NCBI GenBank assembly: GCA_016186435.1
Contig: JACPLQ010000014.1
Location: 6,540-40,672, forward strand
Source of the DNA: Candidatus Nomurabacteria bacterium
GTDB taxonomy: Bacteria > Patescibacteriota > Minisyncoccia > Phycocordibacterales > UBA9973
Length of the DNA stretch: 34,133 nucleotides
Reading direction: 5' to 3'
Position numbers and translations under genes: made by a program. The notes under the pieces were generated by a model that worked only from the letters and a program-made list of their open reading frames with translations, had not been told where the DNA came from and searched no databases. Below are positions 25,526-34,133 of this stretch, one piece after another; the first letter of the stretch is position 1, and each line of letters begins with the position of its first letter.

Positions 25526-25558
25526 AGACTAATTAAAGCATTTTTGTAAATTAAATTC

Positions 25559-25625
25559 ACCTCACCTCAGCCCCTCTCCATTTCAAAAATGGAGAGGGGC
25601 GGCTGCTTCAGGCAGACGGGGAGAG
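25559..25625 (+). repeat. CCCCTCTCC palindrome family, copy 2
   Basis: CCCCTCTCCAT...ATGGAGAGGGG. Confidence 0.88.
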
Positions 25626-25665
25626 GCCATTGATTTATGGGCTTAAATTCGGTATTGTAGTATGT

Positions 25666-26253
25666 ATGGAACCGCAGACTTTTGTATTTTTTGGAATAGT
25701 GGGCTCGGGAAAGGGGACGCAGGTAAAGCTCCTTATGGACTATCTCAAAGCCAAAGACGGCCGAGAATGTATCTATGTTTGTCCAGGCAATGAGTATAGA
25801 AAACTCATAAACTCTGGAAATTACACCGGCACCCTCATTAAGGAATCCGTTTCTATGGGACATCTTCAGCCCGGTTTTCTAACCGATGCCATTGTCGCCA
25901 ATATTCTTATTTCTTCTTTAGCTCCAGAAAATCATTTGGTAGCTGACGGATATCCTAGAGAGGTAACTCAATCTATAAACTTTGAAAAAATGCTCAAGTT
26001 TTATAAAAGAGAAGACATAAAAATTATTTATATTGAAGTAGGAAAAGAAGAAGCGATGAAACGCAATCTTTTGCGGGGCAGGCATGACGATACCAAGGAG
26101 GGTATAGAAAAAAGGTTTGATGAATATGTAAATAAAGTATTGCCTGCGATGGATTATTTTAAAGAGAAAGATGGTTACAAAATTTACACTATTAACGGCG
26201 AGCAGAGCGTGGAGGATGTGCATAAAGATATAATTAAAGCTTTAAAATTTTAG
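25666..26253 (+). CDS. adk: Adenylate kinase
   Basis: FVFFGIVGSGKGTQVKLL...LVADGYPREVTQ...RGRHDDTKEGIEKRFDEY; start ATG 25666 preferred over track TTG. Confidence 0.85.
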   Translation: MEPQTFVFFGIVGSGKGTQVKLLMDYLKAKDGRECIYVCPGNEYRKLINSGNYTGTLIKESVSMGHLQPGFLTDAIVANILISSLAPENHLVADGYPREVTQSINFEKMLKFYKREDIKIIYIEVGKEEAMKRNLLRGRHDDTKEGIEKRFDEYVNKVLPAMDYFKEKDGYKIYTINGEQSVEDVHKDIIKALKF

Positions 26254-26260
26254 TACTAGG

Positions 26261-27037
26261 ATGGTCATAATTAAAACTACGGAAGAAATAGAAATAATAC
26301 GCGAGTGCGGCAGAAGGCTCGCCACAGTGCTACACAAGGTAAAAGAAAAAGTCACAGCCGGAATATCCACAAAAGAACTGGACCTGTACGCGGAAAAGTT
26401 GATCCGCGACATGGGAGACACTCCGGCCTTTTTAAATTATCGGCCCGAGGGAGCGAACAAGCCATTTCCGTCTTCATTGTGCGTTTCCGTAAACGATGAA
26501 GTCGTGCACGGCATACCACGTAAAAATAGAATCCTTAAAGAAGGGGATATCGTGTCCATAGATCTCGGCGTAAAACACAAAGGGCTTTTTACAGATATGG
26601 CGATGACTGTGCCTGTGGGCAAAGTGAACCCTATTGATCTCAAGCTTATGCAAATTACGGAGCAAGCCTTACAAGTGGGTATAGATAGCGCAGTAGCGGG
26701 AAACACAGTGGGGGATATCGGCTACGCTATAGAGAGTTTTATAAAATCAAACAAAAGTCAAAAATATGGGATTGTAGAGGTTTTGTCAGGCCACGGCGTC
26801 GGACACGAAATTCACGAAGATCCTTATATTCCAAACTTTGGCAAGCCGGGCACTGGCGCTAAATTAAAAGCGGGGATGATCATTGCATTAGAACCTATGC
26901 TAAACTTGGGCACCAAGCATGTAACCATAGATGACGACGGGTATACGATTCGTACCGCCGACGGCAAAAGAAGCGCCCATTTTGAGCACACAATTCTGAT
27001 TACTGAAGGCGAACCGGAAATCCTAACTAAAGTTTAG
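26261..27037 (+). CDS. map: Methionine aminopeptidase, type I
   Basis: SVNDEVVHGIP, GDIVSIDLGVKHKGLFTDMAMT, GHGVGHEIHEDPYIPNFG, EPML. Confidence 0.96.
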   Translation: MVIIKTTEEIEIIRECGRRLATVLHKVKEKVTAGISTKELDLYAEKLIRDMGDTPAFLNYRPEGANKPFPSSLCVSVNDEVVHGIPRKNRILKEGDIVSIDLGVKHKGLFTDMAMTVPVGKVNPIDLKLMQITEQALQVGIDSAVAGNTVGDIGYAIESFIKSNKSQKYGIVEVLSGHGVGHEIHEDPYIPNFGKPGTGAKLKAGMIIALEPMLNLGTKHVTIDDDGYTIRTADGKRSAHFEHTILITEGEPEILTKV

Positions 27038-27041
27038 TTTA

Positions 27042-27067
27042 CACATATGCGCCATGGCGTATATGTG
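27042..27067 (+). repeat. 26-bp near-perfect palindrome CACATATGCGCCATGGCGTATATGTG
   Basis: One symmetric mismatch pair set; partner at 27461-27486. Confidence 0.88.
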
Positions 27068-27090
27068 GAGCCGGTGTATAATGTATATGT

Positions 27091-27480
27091 ATGGCTAGAA
27101 ACTTACGTTACAAAGGTATGCGAGTAAATGCTTTTGGCTTACCTCTTCTAAATGAAGGGCAGAGGAAAGATCGTAAAAAATATTTCAACAGAAAAAGAAA
27201 ATTTTATAATGCTACTTTTTTCTCCCCATTCAGCAAAACTTCCCCGAAGAATTTAATAGTAATGTACGATATTCCCAATAATCTAAAGAAAGAGCGAGAT
27301 TGGTTTCGCCGGCAGTTGATCAAGTTTGGATATATTATGATTCAAAAAAGCGTCTGGGTCGGACCATCACCCTTGCCAAAAGAATTTCTTGAATATCTGA
27401 AAGATATAAAAATAGAAGATAAATTTAAAACTTTCAAACTCGCCAAGTCTTATGATTCTCACATATCAGCCATGGCGTAA
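27091..27480 (+). CDS. Solitary Cas2-like / PaaX C-terminal-domain-like protein
   Basis: NLIVMYDIPNNLKKERDWFRRQLIKFGYIMIQKSVWVGPSPLPKEFLEYL. Confidence 0.72.
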   Translation: MARNLRYKGMRVNAFGLPLLNEGQRKDRKKYFNRKRKFYNATFFSPFSKTSPKNLIVMYDIPNNLKKERDWFRRQLIKFGYIMIQKSVWVGPSPLPKEFLEYLKDIKIEDKFKTFKLAKSYDSHISAMA

Positions 27481-27486
27481 ATATGT
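27461..27486 (+). repeat. Imperfect palindrome ACATATCAGCCATGGCGTAAATATGT at 3' end of Cas2-like gene
   Basis: Shares GCCATGGCGTA core with 27042-27067. Confidence 0.75.
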
Positions 27487-27571
27487 AAATTTCGAAAATT
27501 TCTGCTCCGAAGCTGAGGCCCCAAAAGCCGGTTTCCAAAAAACTGCCAATTGTCCTTAACTGTAATAGTTG

Positions 27572-28468
27572 TCATTTTTTATAAGATAGCGTTTCGACAA
27601 CTAGGGAAGGATCGTCCTTTGCGATTTTTAAAACAGTGGTTAGAAATTTTAAGAAATGCCTAAAGTCATGAAATACTCCCTTTCTAATATTATTTCTAAA
27701 TTTACTTGAGAACCTCTTAGGTAAGTCCTCAGAATGTTTGCTGTCATATCGTAACAATCCTAGCTCTAAACGGCTTATAATTTCTTTATTGTTAACTTCC
27801 GGAAGTAAATCTACTCCCAAGTCCCGCAATTTTCTTATACACTGAAGTCCGAATCTCCATGCGTCCCTTTCGGCCTCAACCGATTGCTGGACATCCGAGA
27901 AATCAAGAGCTTGTCTTGTATGGGCAATCTCATGAAAGAGGGTCAAGGCCTCTACTTTTTTATATACATTCCACATTGCTCTTTCGCTAAAACCCTTTGG
28001 GGGATTGCCTCTACCAAAAGGCGGTATATTAATAGACGAACCTCCCCATGCTTTGAATTGCAGGTCAGGATCAATAACAATAGGAACACCCAAGGGTACT
28101 AGGCTCTTAGTGTTAAAAACTTTACCTTTTTTATTTACAAAAACTAGGTCTTCTAATTCGTATTCCTCTTCACCTGAAGAACTAACGGGGAAAATCTGGT
28201 GGATCTCTATGTCAGGAACATATTCAGTTTGAATGTCTATGTAGCTAGAAGTTCCTCGTATTGTTTGTATCTTAACCTGTCCGGGTTCTAATCCTATGCC
28301 TTTTAAGAACGAGGCGTATTTCCCCTTTTCTGCTTCGTAAATTTCTGCACTCGGGAATCGGGAATTAATATATTCACTAAAGGTGGCGGCAATTTTAATT
28401 TCAGGTTTGCCTGCAGTTTTATCAAGATTTTCCGCCTGGCTTGATTTTTTTGAATTTTCTAAATTCAT
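27572..28468 (-). CDS. Hypothetical protein with HEIAH metalloprotease-like motif
   Basis: EALTLFHEIAHTRQ...SVEAERDAWRFG. Confidence 0.6.
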   Translation of the reverse strand: MNLENSKKSSQAENLDKTAGKPEIKIAATFSEYINSRFPSAEIYEAEKGKYASFLKGIGLEPGQVKIQTIRGTSSYIDIQTEYVPDIEIHQIFPVSSSGEEEYELEDLVFVNKKGKVFNTKSLVPLGVPIVIDPDLQFKAWGGSSINIPPFGRGNPPKGFSERAMWNVYKKVEALTLFHEIAHTRQALDFSDVQQSVEAERDAWRFGLQCIRKLRDLGVDLLPEVNNKEIISRLELGLLRYDSKHSEDLPKRFSSKFRNNIRKGVFHDFRHFLKFLTTVLKIAKDDPSLVVETLSYKK

Positions 28469-28576
28469 GCCCTAATTTTATCATATGCCAATTTATTATG
28501 CCCGACCTTATGCTCAGTAGTCAAAATCCACTAACCTATGTTAAAATTAGTACGTAATTAATTACGTAATTAAATT

Positions 28577-28647
28577 CCCTCACCCCTGACCCCTCTCCAT
28601 AATTTATTTATGGAGAGGGGTGGATGCAGTAGCAGACGGGGTGAGGT
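28577..28647 (+). repeat. CCCCTCTCC palindrome family, copy 3
   Basis: CCCCTCTCCATAA-TTTAT-TTATGGAGAGGGG core at 28590-28620, flanks cctcaccc/ggggtgagg. Confidence 0.9.
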
Positions 28648-28676
28648 TTTTTTTAATTTTATTGTATACTTAACCC

Positions 28677-31442
28677 ATGGTGCCGACATTCTTTAAGGAA
28701 ATGCCGAAGTTTAAGACGCCCGAAGAAGAGCTGGATTATTTGCGCGCGCACGTGAAATCAAGGGAAGAAGAACTTATACAAACCGGGCAAGTGGAACGCG
28801 CGGCGGAAAATGCGACTCGGGAAATTATGAGCGAGTACAGAAGTATTCCGGCGGAAAAAGTAGTTCATAAAGATAATATTATAGGCGAGGATGAGGCGGA
28901 AAAGATAGTATTGGCCTTAAAGCCTGAGTCTCACGACGCTATCATGGAAGAGCTTTTAGGTATTGTCGTCACTAAGGGAATACGAAACGCGCTTTCTATC
29001 ATGGAAGGAATGAACAGCGCGCACATAGACGACGATTTTCATCGGTTGTTGGTTCAATATATAAAAACAGGGCAAGTGATATCGGATTTTAAAGAAGGAA
29101 CCCCTCTCTATAAATCGCTTAACATGACGCTTTTTGAAATTACCCTGCCGCCGCCCGAAGATGAGGCAGATAAATCAAAAAATTTCAAAGAATTCATTGG
29201 TGCGATGGAACAGTTTTACGCAGGGATGCAGTCTATCGCAGAAGGCAAATACAACGAAAAAGAAAATTATTTTACTTTAGAAGTAGCGCTCGGCAACCAA
29301 AGCGACGAGGTCGTAGTATACGCTGCTATTCCAAACAAACACTTGTCTCTTTTTGAAAAACAAATCTTGGCTTTTTATCATAACGCAAAAATTCGCGAAG
29401 TGACGGACGACTACAATATATTTAATGAACGCGGAGGCTCAGTAGGCGCCTATGCCTCGTTTTCAGAACGCGCGGTGATGCCTATCAAGACTTACGACAA
29501 TATAGAGCACGATCCCATGAATCCGATATTGAACGTATTTTCAAAACTAAAAACCACAGGCGAAGGCGCGGCAATCCAGCTCATCATAGCGCCGGCAGGA
29601 GATAAATTCATAAATGAGTTTCATAAGATTCTGGACGACGTGAAAGACGGCATTTCCGTAAAACATGCTTCGGATAATTTCTATAAATTTCATAAAGCTT
29701 TCACTAAAGCGGGCAAAGAATTAATTTTTGGCAAAAAAGAGCACACAGATGAGAAAAAGGAAAAATATATGAAAGGCAGGCGCGCTGTAGACGAAGGAGC
29801 TGCGGAGAAGATCGGCAATAAAATAAAAAGCACCATCATGAAGGCAAATATCCGCGTGATTGCTTCGGGAGAGACCAAAGAGCGGGCGGAAGCGATATTG
29901 AAAGAAATAGAATCATCATTCAATCAATTTTCCGAAGCTGCAAGCAACTCTTTCGTTTTTGAAGTACTGCATGGAAGCGATTTAAAAAAGCTTTTCCATG
30001 ATTTTTCTTACCGCACATTTTCCCACGATAAAATTCTGCCGATGAATTTAAAGGAATTGTCTTCAGTGTTTCATTTCCCTGTGGGTATCGGAAGCCAGCC
30101 TCAATTAAAAGAAGCAAAGGCCGGTATCGCGCCGGCGCCGATGGAAATGGGACAAGAAGGAATAATCCTCGGAGTAAACAGCTATCGAGGCAAAAACACG
30201 GAAATTCATCTGGCGCGCGAGGATCGCATGCGGCATTTTTATGTTATCGGCCAGACTGGTACCGGTAAGACAAACATCATGCTCAATATGATTACCCAAG
30301 ACATAAAAAATGGCGACGGCTGTTGTTATATTGATCCGCACGGCACCGATATTCAGACGATTCTTTCCCGCATCCCAAAAGAGCGTATTGATGATGTCAT
30401 CTATTTTGATCCGGCTTATACGGCCCGGCCTATGGGACTAAACATGCTGGAATACGATTCCAAATATCCGGAGCAGAAGACTTTTGTAGTAAATGAAATG
30501 ATGGGAATTTTTAACAAGCTTTTTGATATGAAAGTCGGCGGCGGAGCTATGTTTGAACAGTATTTCAGAAATAGCGCGTTTTTGGTCATGGAAGATCCGG
30601 AATCCGGTTCCACTTTGCTTGAGATCACCCGTGTTTTGGGCGATAAAGAGTTTCGGGACATGAAACTGGCAAAATGCAAAAACCCAATCATCAAACAGTT
30701 CTGGGTTTCTGCCGAGCAGACGACGGGGGATCAGTCGCTTGCAAACTTTGTGCCTTATATTTCCTCCAAATTTGACAACTTTATTTCCAACGACATTATG
30801 CGCCCCGTAGTGCTTCAGCAGAATTCTGTTTTCAATTTCAGAAAGATCATGGATGAGAAGAAAATTCTTCTGGTTAATCTTTCCAAAGGCCGGCTCGGGG
30901 ATATAAATGCAAACCTTATCGGTTTGGTGTTGGTAGGCAAGATTCAAATGGCCGCGCTCTCGCGCGTGGATATGTTCGGCAAGCCCATGAACGATTTTTA
31001 CTTGTATATTGATGAATTTCAAAACGTAACTACGGATTCTATCGCTTCTATTTTGTCTGAAGCTCGAAAATACAGACTGTCATTAAACATAGCCCATCAG
31101 TACATCAGCCAGCTTGAAGAAAATATTAAAAATGCTGTCTTTGGAAATGTCGGCTCTCTGGCCGTGTTCCGAGTCGGCACTGAAGATGCTACATTTCTGG
31201 AGCCAAAATTCAAACCGCAGTTTTCTGCGCAGGATATTACCAAGCTCGATAATTATAACGCTTACATAAATATGCTGGTAAACGGCCAGCCGACAAAACC
31301 GTTTAATTTAAAAACTCTGGCTCCGGAAGCGGGTAATCCTGATATTGTAGATAATCTTAAAGAACTCTCGTACGTAAAATACGGCCGCGACAGAGCAGAA
31401 GTGGAGGCCGAAATCATGGGAAGATATAGCTCAATGGAATAA
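28677..31442 (+). CDS. TraG/VirD4-like (HerA/FtsK superfamily) ATPase
   Basis: YVIGQTGTGKTNIMLNMITQDIKNGDGCCYIDPHGTDIQTIL (Walker A and conserved YIDPHG), DFYLYIDEFQNVTTDSIASILSEARKYRLSLNIAHQYISQL. Confidence 0.85.
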   Translation: MVPTFFKEMPKFKTPEEELDYLRAHVKSREEELIQTGQVERAAENATREIMSEYRSIPAEKVVHKDNIIGEDEAEKIVLALKPESHDAIMEELLGIVVTKGIRNALSIMEGMNSAHIDDDFHRLLVQYIKTGQVISDFKEGTPLYKSLNMTLFEITLPPPEDEADKSKNFKEFIGAMEQFYAGMQSIAEGKYNEKENYFTLEVALGNQSDEVVVYAAIPNKHLSLFEKQILAFYHNAKIREVTDDYNIFNERGGSVGAYASFSERAVMPIKTYDNIEHDPMNPILNVFSKLKTTGEGAAIQLIIAPAGDKFINEFHKILDDVKDGISVKHASDNFYKFHKAFTKAGKELIFGKKEHTDEKKEKYMKGRRAVDEGAAEKIGNKIKSTIMKANIRVIASGETKERAEAILKEIESSFNQFSEAASNSFVFEVLHGSDLKKLFHDFSYRTFSHDKILPMNLKELSSVFHFPVGIGSQPQLKEAKAGIAPAPMEMGQEGIILGVNSYRGKNTEIHLAREDRMRHFYVIGQTGTGKTNIMLNMITQDIKNGDGCCYIDPHGTDIQTILSRIPKERIDDVIYFDPAYTARPMGLNMLEYDSKYPEQKTFVVNEMMGIFNKLFDMKVGGGAMFEQYFRNSAFLVMEDPESGSTLLEITRVLGDKEFRDMKLAKCKNPIIKQFWVSAEQTTGDQSLANFVPYISSKFDNFISNDIMRPVVLQQNSVFNFRKIMDEKKILLVNLSKGRLGDINANLIGLVLVGKIQMAALSRVDMFGKPMNDFYLYIDEFQNVTTDSIASILSEARKYRLSLNIAHQYISQLEENIKNAVFGNVGSLAVFRVGTEDATFLEPKFKPQFSAQDITKLDNYNAYINMLVNGQPTKPFNLKTLAPEAGNPDIVDNLKELSYVKYGRDRAEVEAEIMGRYSSME

Positions 31443-31443
31443 A

Positions 31444-32085
31444 ATGAAATCAAGAGATTCCTTTTTTATTAAACCAACAGTAGAGAAAAAAGAAACTCCA
31501 AATGAGTCAAATTTCGAAGATGATGGTCAAGCATATTTTGAAAGATATATGAGGGATTTAGGATTATCAAAAGAAGATCTATCAAAAAAAATTCTCGATG
31601 TAGGAAGTAATACAGGAGATTTCGCAAATTGGGCTAAGCAAAATAATGTCAGTGGAAATATTTTTAGCCTTGAGCCTTGGGCAATTTCAAATGAAAGAAC
31701 TAAAAGTGTTCGAGCTCGAGCAGAGGCTATACCTTTTAAAGACAATTCTTTTGATTTTGTTGTGTCTGATTGTGCTATTCCAAATATATTTCTGGGAGAA
31801 AAGGATGTGAAGGAAAAAGTGTATGGCAGTTTATTTGAAATGCTTAGAGTTACAAAACCTGGTGGCGAAATTCGGCTAGGAAAGATTGTCAAAGGAGTCC
31901 TATATCCATCTCAGAGAGAACTTCTTCTGGCCCTAGATGAAACACTGAGAGAACTTAAAGAAATTTTCAAAGTCGAGATAGAGGAAGTTTATCTTCCAGG
32001 GTCGGATCATTTTGAGCCGGCAGAAAGCGAACATGCCGGTAAGTTATTATTACAATCCTACTTTATAAAAATTAAAAAACCTTAA
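31444..32085 (+). CDS. Class I SAM-dependent methyltransferase
   Basis: ILDVGSNTGDFANWAKQ...AEAIPFKDNSFDFVVSDCAI. Confidence 0.82.
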   Translation: MKSRDSFFIKPTVEKKETPNESNFEDDGQAYFERYMRDLGLSKEDLSKKILDVGSNTGDFANWAKQNNVSGNIFSLEPWAISNERTKSVRARAEAIPFKDNSFDFVVSDCAIPNIFLGEKDVKEKVYGSLFEMLRVTKPGGEIRLGKIVKGVLYPSQRELLLALDETLRELKEIFKVEIEEVYLPGSDHFEPAESEHAGKLLLQSYFIKIKKP

Positions 32086-32121
32086 TTTGCAAAACAACTT
32101 TTTTCTGCTAGTATAGCTATT

Positions 32122-32706
32122 ATGAAACACCCAAAAGAAGAAGTAACGTTTGTCATGTTGAAGCCAGATGGTGTCCGCAAAGGTCTCATTGGCGAAGTTA
32201 TAAAGCGCTTTGAGCAGCGTGATTTAAAAATAGTCGCGCTTGAAATGTTTCAACCGACGCATGAACTCATCGATACTCATTATCCGAAAGATGAAGCATG
32301 GATTACTCGTTTGGGCGAAAAGACCAAAAATACTTATGAGAAGTATGGTTATGATTTAATTGCTGATTTTGGTACGGAAGATACTTCTAAAATTGGCCCC
32401 GAGGTCCGCAAATGGCTTATCAGTTTCATGACTAGCGCGCCCTTAGTGAAAATGGTGGTAAAGGGGACGCATGCAGTAGATGTAGTCCGCAAAATTGCAG
32501 GAGAGACTATGCCGTACAAAGCAGATATGGGTACTATCCGCGGAGATTTCTCAAATGATTCTCCCGCTTTGGCTAATAAGGAAAAAAGAGCAGTTATGAA
32601 TATTCTCCACTGCTCCGAAACTCCGGAAGAGGCAGAACACGAAATCAAACATTGGTTTGGCAATAGCGAAACATACGACTACAAGCGCTTCGGAGTGGAC
32701 GAGTAA
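32122..32706 (+). CDS. ndk: Nucleoside-diphosphate kinase with internal insertion
   Basis: TFVMLKPDGVRKGLIGEVIKRFE...GTIRGDFSNDSPALANKEKRAVMNILHCSET. Confidence 0.88.
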   Translation: MKHPKEEVTFVMLKPDGVRKGLIGEVIKRFEQRDLKIVALEMFQPTHELIDTHYPKDEAWITRLGEKTKNTYEKYGYDLIADFGTEDTSKIGPEVRKWLISFMTSAPLVKMVVKGTHAVDVVRKIAGETMPYKADMGTIRGDFSNDSPALANKEKRAVMNILHCSETPEEAEHEIKHWFGNSETYDYKRFGVDE

Positions 32707-32711
32707 TCTCT

Positions 32712-33272
32712 ATGTATGAAGTTGAAGTAAAGGCGCGGTTGAAAAACAGGGAAGCTGTAATAAAAAAACTGAATGATTTTGGCTGTAAATTTGGAGAAGA
32801 ACTTCATCAGGTTGACCATATATTTAATCAAGAAGGAGTTGATTTTCCTCCGCCACTCAATTCGCCTGTCTTGCGAGTGCGAAAACAGAACGATATTTAT
32901 CTTTTTACTTTAAAAATTTCCCAAGGCAACAGAACTGATTCCCTTGAGAGAGAAATAGAAATAAAAGACGGAGAAAAAATGATTGAAATTCTAAAACTTA
33001 TAAAATGGAAGGAGACTATTTTGGTAGATAAAAAAAGAATCAAAACCAACGTAAAAGACATGGAAATTGTGCTTGATACGGTAAAAGACCTAGGAGAATT
33101 TATTGAAGCAGAAAAGATTGTTGTAAATGAAAGTCAGGAAGATAGAAAGAAAATTCAAGAGGAGCTATTTGATTTTCTGGAAACACTGGGCATCCCAAAA
33201 GAAGATCATGTGGTTGGGGGCAAGTACGATATTATGCTGGAAGAAGTATATGAAAAACTAGTAATAAAATAA
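32712..33272 (+). CDS. CYTH-domain protein (CyaB-like)
   Basis: EVEVKARLKNREAVIKKL...VLRVRKQNDIYLFTLK...EREIEI. Confidence 0.75.
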   Translation: MYEVEVKARLKNREAVIKKLNDFGCKFGEELHQVDHIFNQEGVDFPPPLNSPVLRVRKQNDIYLFTLKISQGNRTDSLEREIEIKDGEKMIEILKLIKWKETILVDKKRIKTNVKDMEIVLDTVKDLGEFIEAEKIVVNESQEDRKKIQEELFDFLETLGIPKEDHVVGGKYDIMLEEVYEKLVIK

Positions 33273-33275
33273 ATT

Positions 33276-33875
33276 ATGATAAAAGTTGTTATTTTTGATG
33301 CAGATGAAGTACTGGTTCACGGGAAAAGAAGATTTAGCGTGACACTTGCCGAGAAACATGATATTTCCCTTGAAACTACATTGCCATTTTTTATTGGACC
33401 CTTTCAGGAATGCTTAATTGGCGATAAAGATTTAAAAGAAACCGTTGCTCCATATTTAGAAAAGTGGGGATGGGACAAGGGCGTAGATGCCTTGCTTGAT
33501 TATTGGTTTAAGTTGGAGAGTGAAATAGACGCAGAGCTAGTTCAATATATTAAGGAGCTACGAGGCAAAGGCATACTATGTTTTCTTGCGACAAACAATG
33601 AAAAATATCGTTTTCAGTATATGATGGACAAGATGGGCTTAGTAAATGTGTTCGATAAGACATATGCTTCAGCCCATTTGGGCCACAAAAAACCTGATCA
33701 AAAATTCTTTTCAAAAATATTTCAAGAACTAGTAAATGTTCAAAAAAGTGAAATACTTTTTGTTGATGATAGTAGAGAAAATATACAAGGCGCTGAAGAT
33801 TTTGGTATTCATGCTGAGCACTACACAAATATCGCTAATTTAAAGAACAAAATTTCGCTTTTAAACTCGAAATAA
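33276..33875 (+). CDS. HAD-superfamily hydrolase
   Basis: VVIFDADEVLVHGKRRF...LATNNEKYRFQYMMDKMG...HKKPDQKFF...ILFVDDSRENIQGAEDFG. Confidence 0.85.
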   Translation: MIKVVIFDADEVLVHGKRRFSVTLAEKHDISLETTLPFFIGPFQECLIGDKDLKETVAPYLEKWGWDKGVDALLDYWFKLESEIDAELVQYIKELRGKGILCFLATNNEKYRFQYMMDKMGLVNVFDKTYASAHLGHKKPDQKFFSKIFQELVNVQKSEILFVDDSRENIQGAEDFGIHAEHYTNIANLKNKISLLNSK

Positions 33876-33900
33876 TTCCGAAACAAAAACTGGAATCACC

Positions 33901-33923
33901 AGATAGAGGTTTAGCATCTATCT
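33901..33923 (+). terminator. Stem-loop AGATAGA-N9-TCTATCT downstream of HAD gene
   Basis: 7-bp inverted repeat. Confidence 0.35.
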
Positions 33924-33947
33924 ATATATATGCTATAGTTACTAACT

Positions 33948-34025
33948 ATGAGGAAGCAACCAATTGTAACAGATGAATATTACCACATATATACTTTGAA
34001 TTACGAAACTCCCAATTTCTCCTAA
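33948..34025 (+). pseudogene. Possible N-terminal remnant of an IS200-like/RAYT (Y1_Tnp) transposase
   Basis: MRKQPIVTDEYYHIYTLNYETPNFS-stop; start resembles REP-associated tyrosine transposases. Confidence 0.5.
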
Positions 34026-34040
34026 AATGAGTTAAAATAC

Positions 34041-34065
34041 AAAAAGCACCGTATGGTGCTTTTTG
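34041..34065 (+). terminator. Terminator AAAAAGCACC-GTAT-GGTGCTTTTT
   Basis: Stem plus T run. Confidence 0.85.
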
Positions 34066-34133
34066 TTATGAATTCTTCAATTCAAAAATACAACAGTATT
34101 GTAACAAAAGTAAAGTTTTTCTTCAAGCAACTT

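Overview
This window is a Patescibacteria/CPR-like (probably Parcubacteria-type) str/S10/spc ribosomal-protein locus. The lineage call is inferred from gene content, the missing rpmD and the repeat-derived peptides; no search was run. Gene order: rpsL-rpsG-[toxin/antitoxin cassette]-fusA-pyrD-pyrE-pyrF-(sigma-like, minus)-tuf-rpsJ-rplC-rplD-rplW-rplB-[GC-rich insert]-rpsS-rplV-rpsC-rplP-rpmC-rpsQ-rplN-rplX-rplE-[accessory island: DUF/retropepsin/AbrB plus two membrane-protein/prepilin pairs]-rpsN-rpsH-rplF-rplR-rpsE-rplO-secY-[toxin/antitoxin cassette]-(cmk-like, minus)-adk-map-Cas2-like-(HEIAH protein, minus)-TraG/VirD4-like ATPase-methyltransferase-ndk-CYTH-HAD-RAYT-like remnant. The strongest signals are: (1) two unrelated toxin-antitoxin modules, each at the 3' end of an essential gene (rpsG, secY), each followed by a second copy of that gene's coding tail, stop codon and post-stop stem-loop, differing mostly at synonymous positions; (2) an ~85-bp imperfect-palindrome repeat that exactly fills three gene junctions of the operon (rplW/rplB, rplN/rplX, rpsN/rpsH) from stop codon to start codon; (3) palindromic or tandem repeats apparently inserted in frame in conserved genes (fusA, pyrD, pyrF, rpsJ, rpsQ, rplF, rplR); (4) elaborate three-way-junction palindromes abutting the fusA start and overlapping the rpsQ stop; (5) a recurrent -10 box exactly 6 nt upstream of ATG, suggesting leaderless transcripts.
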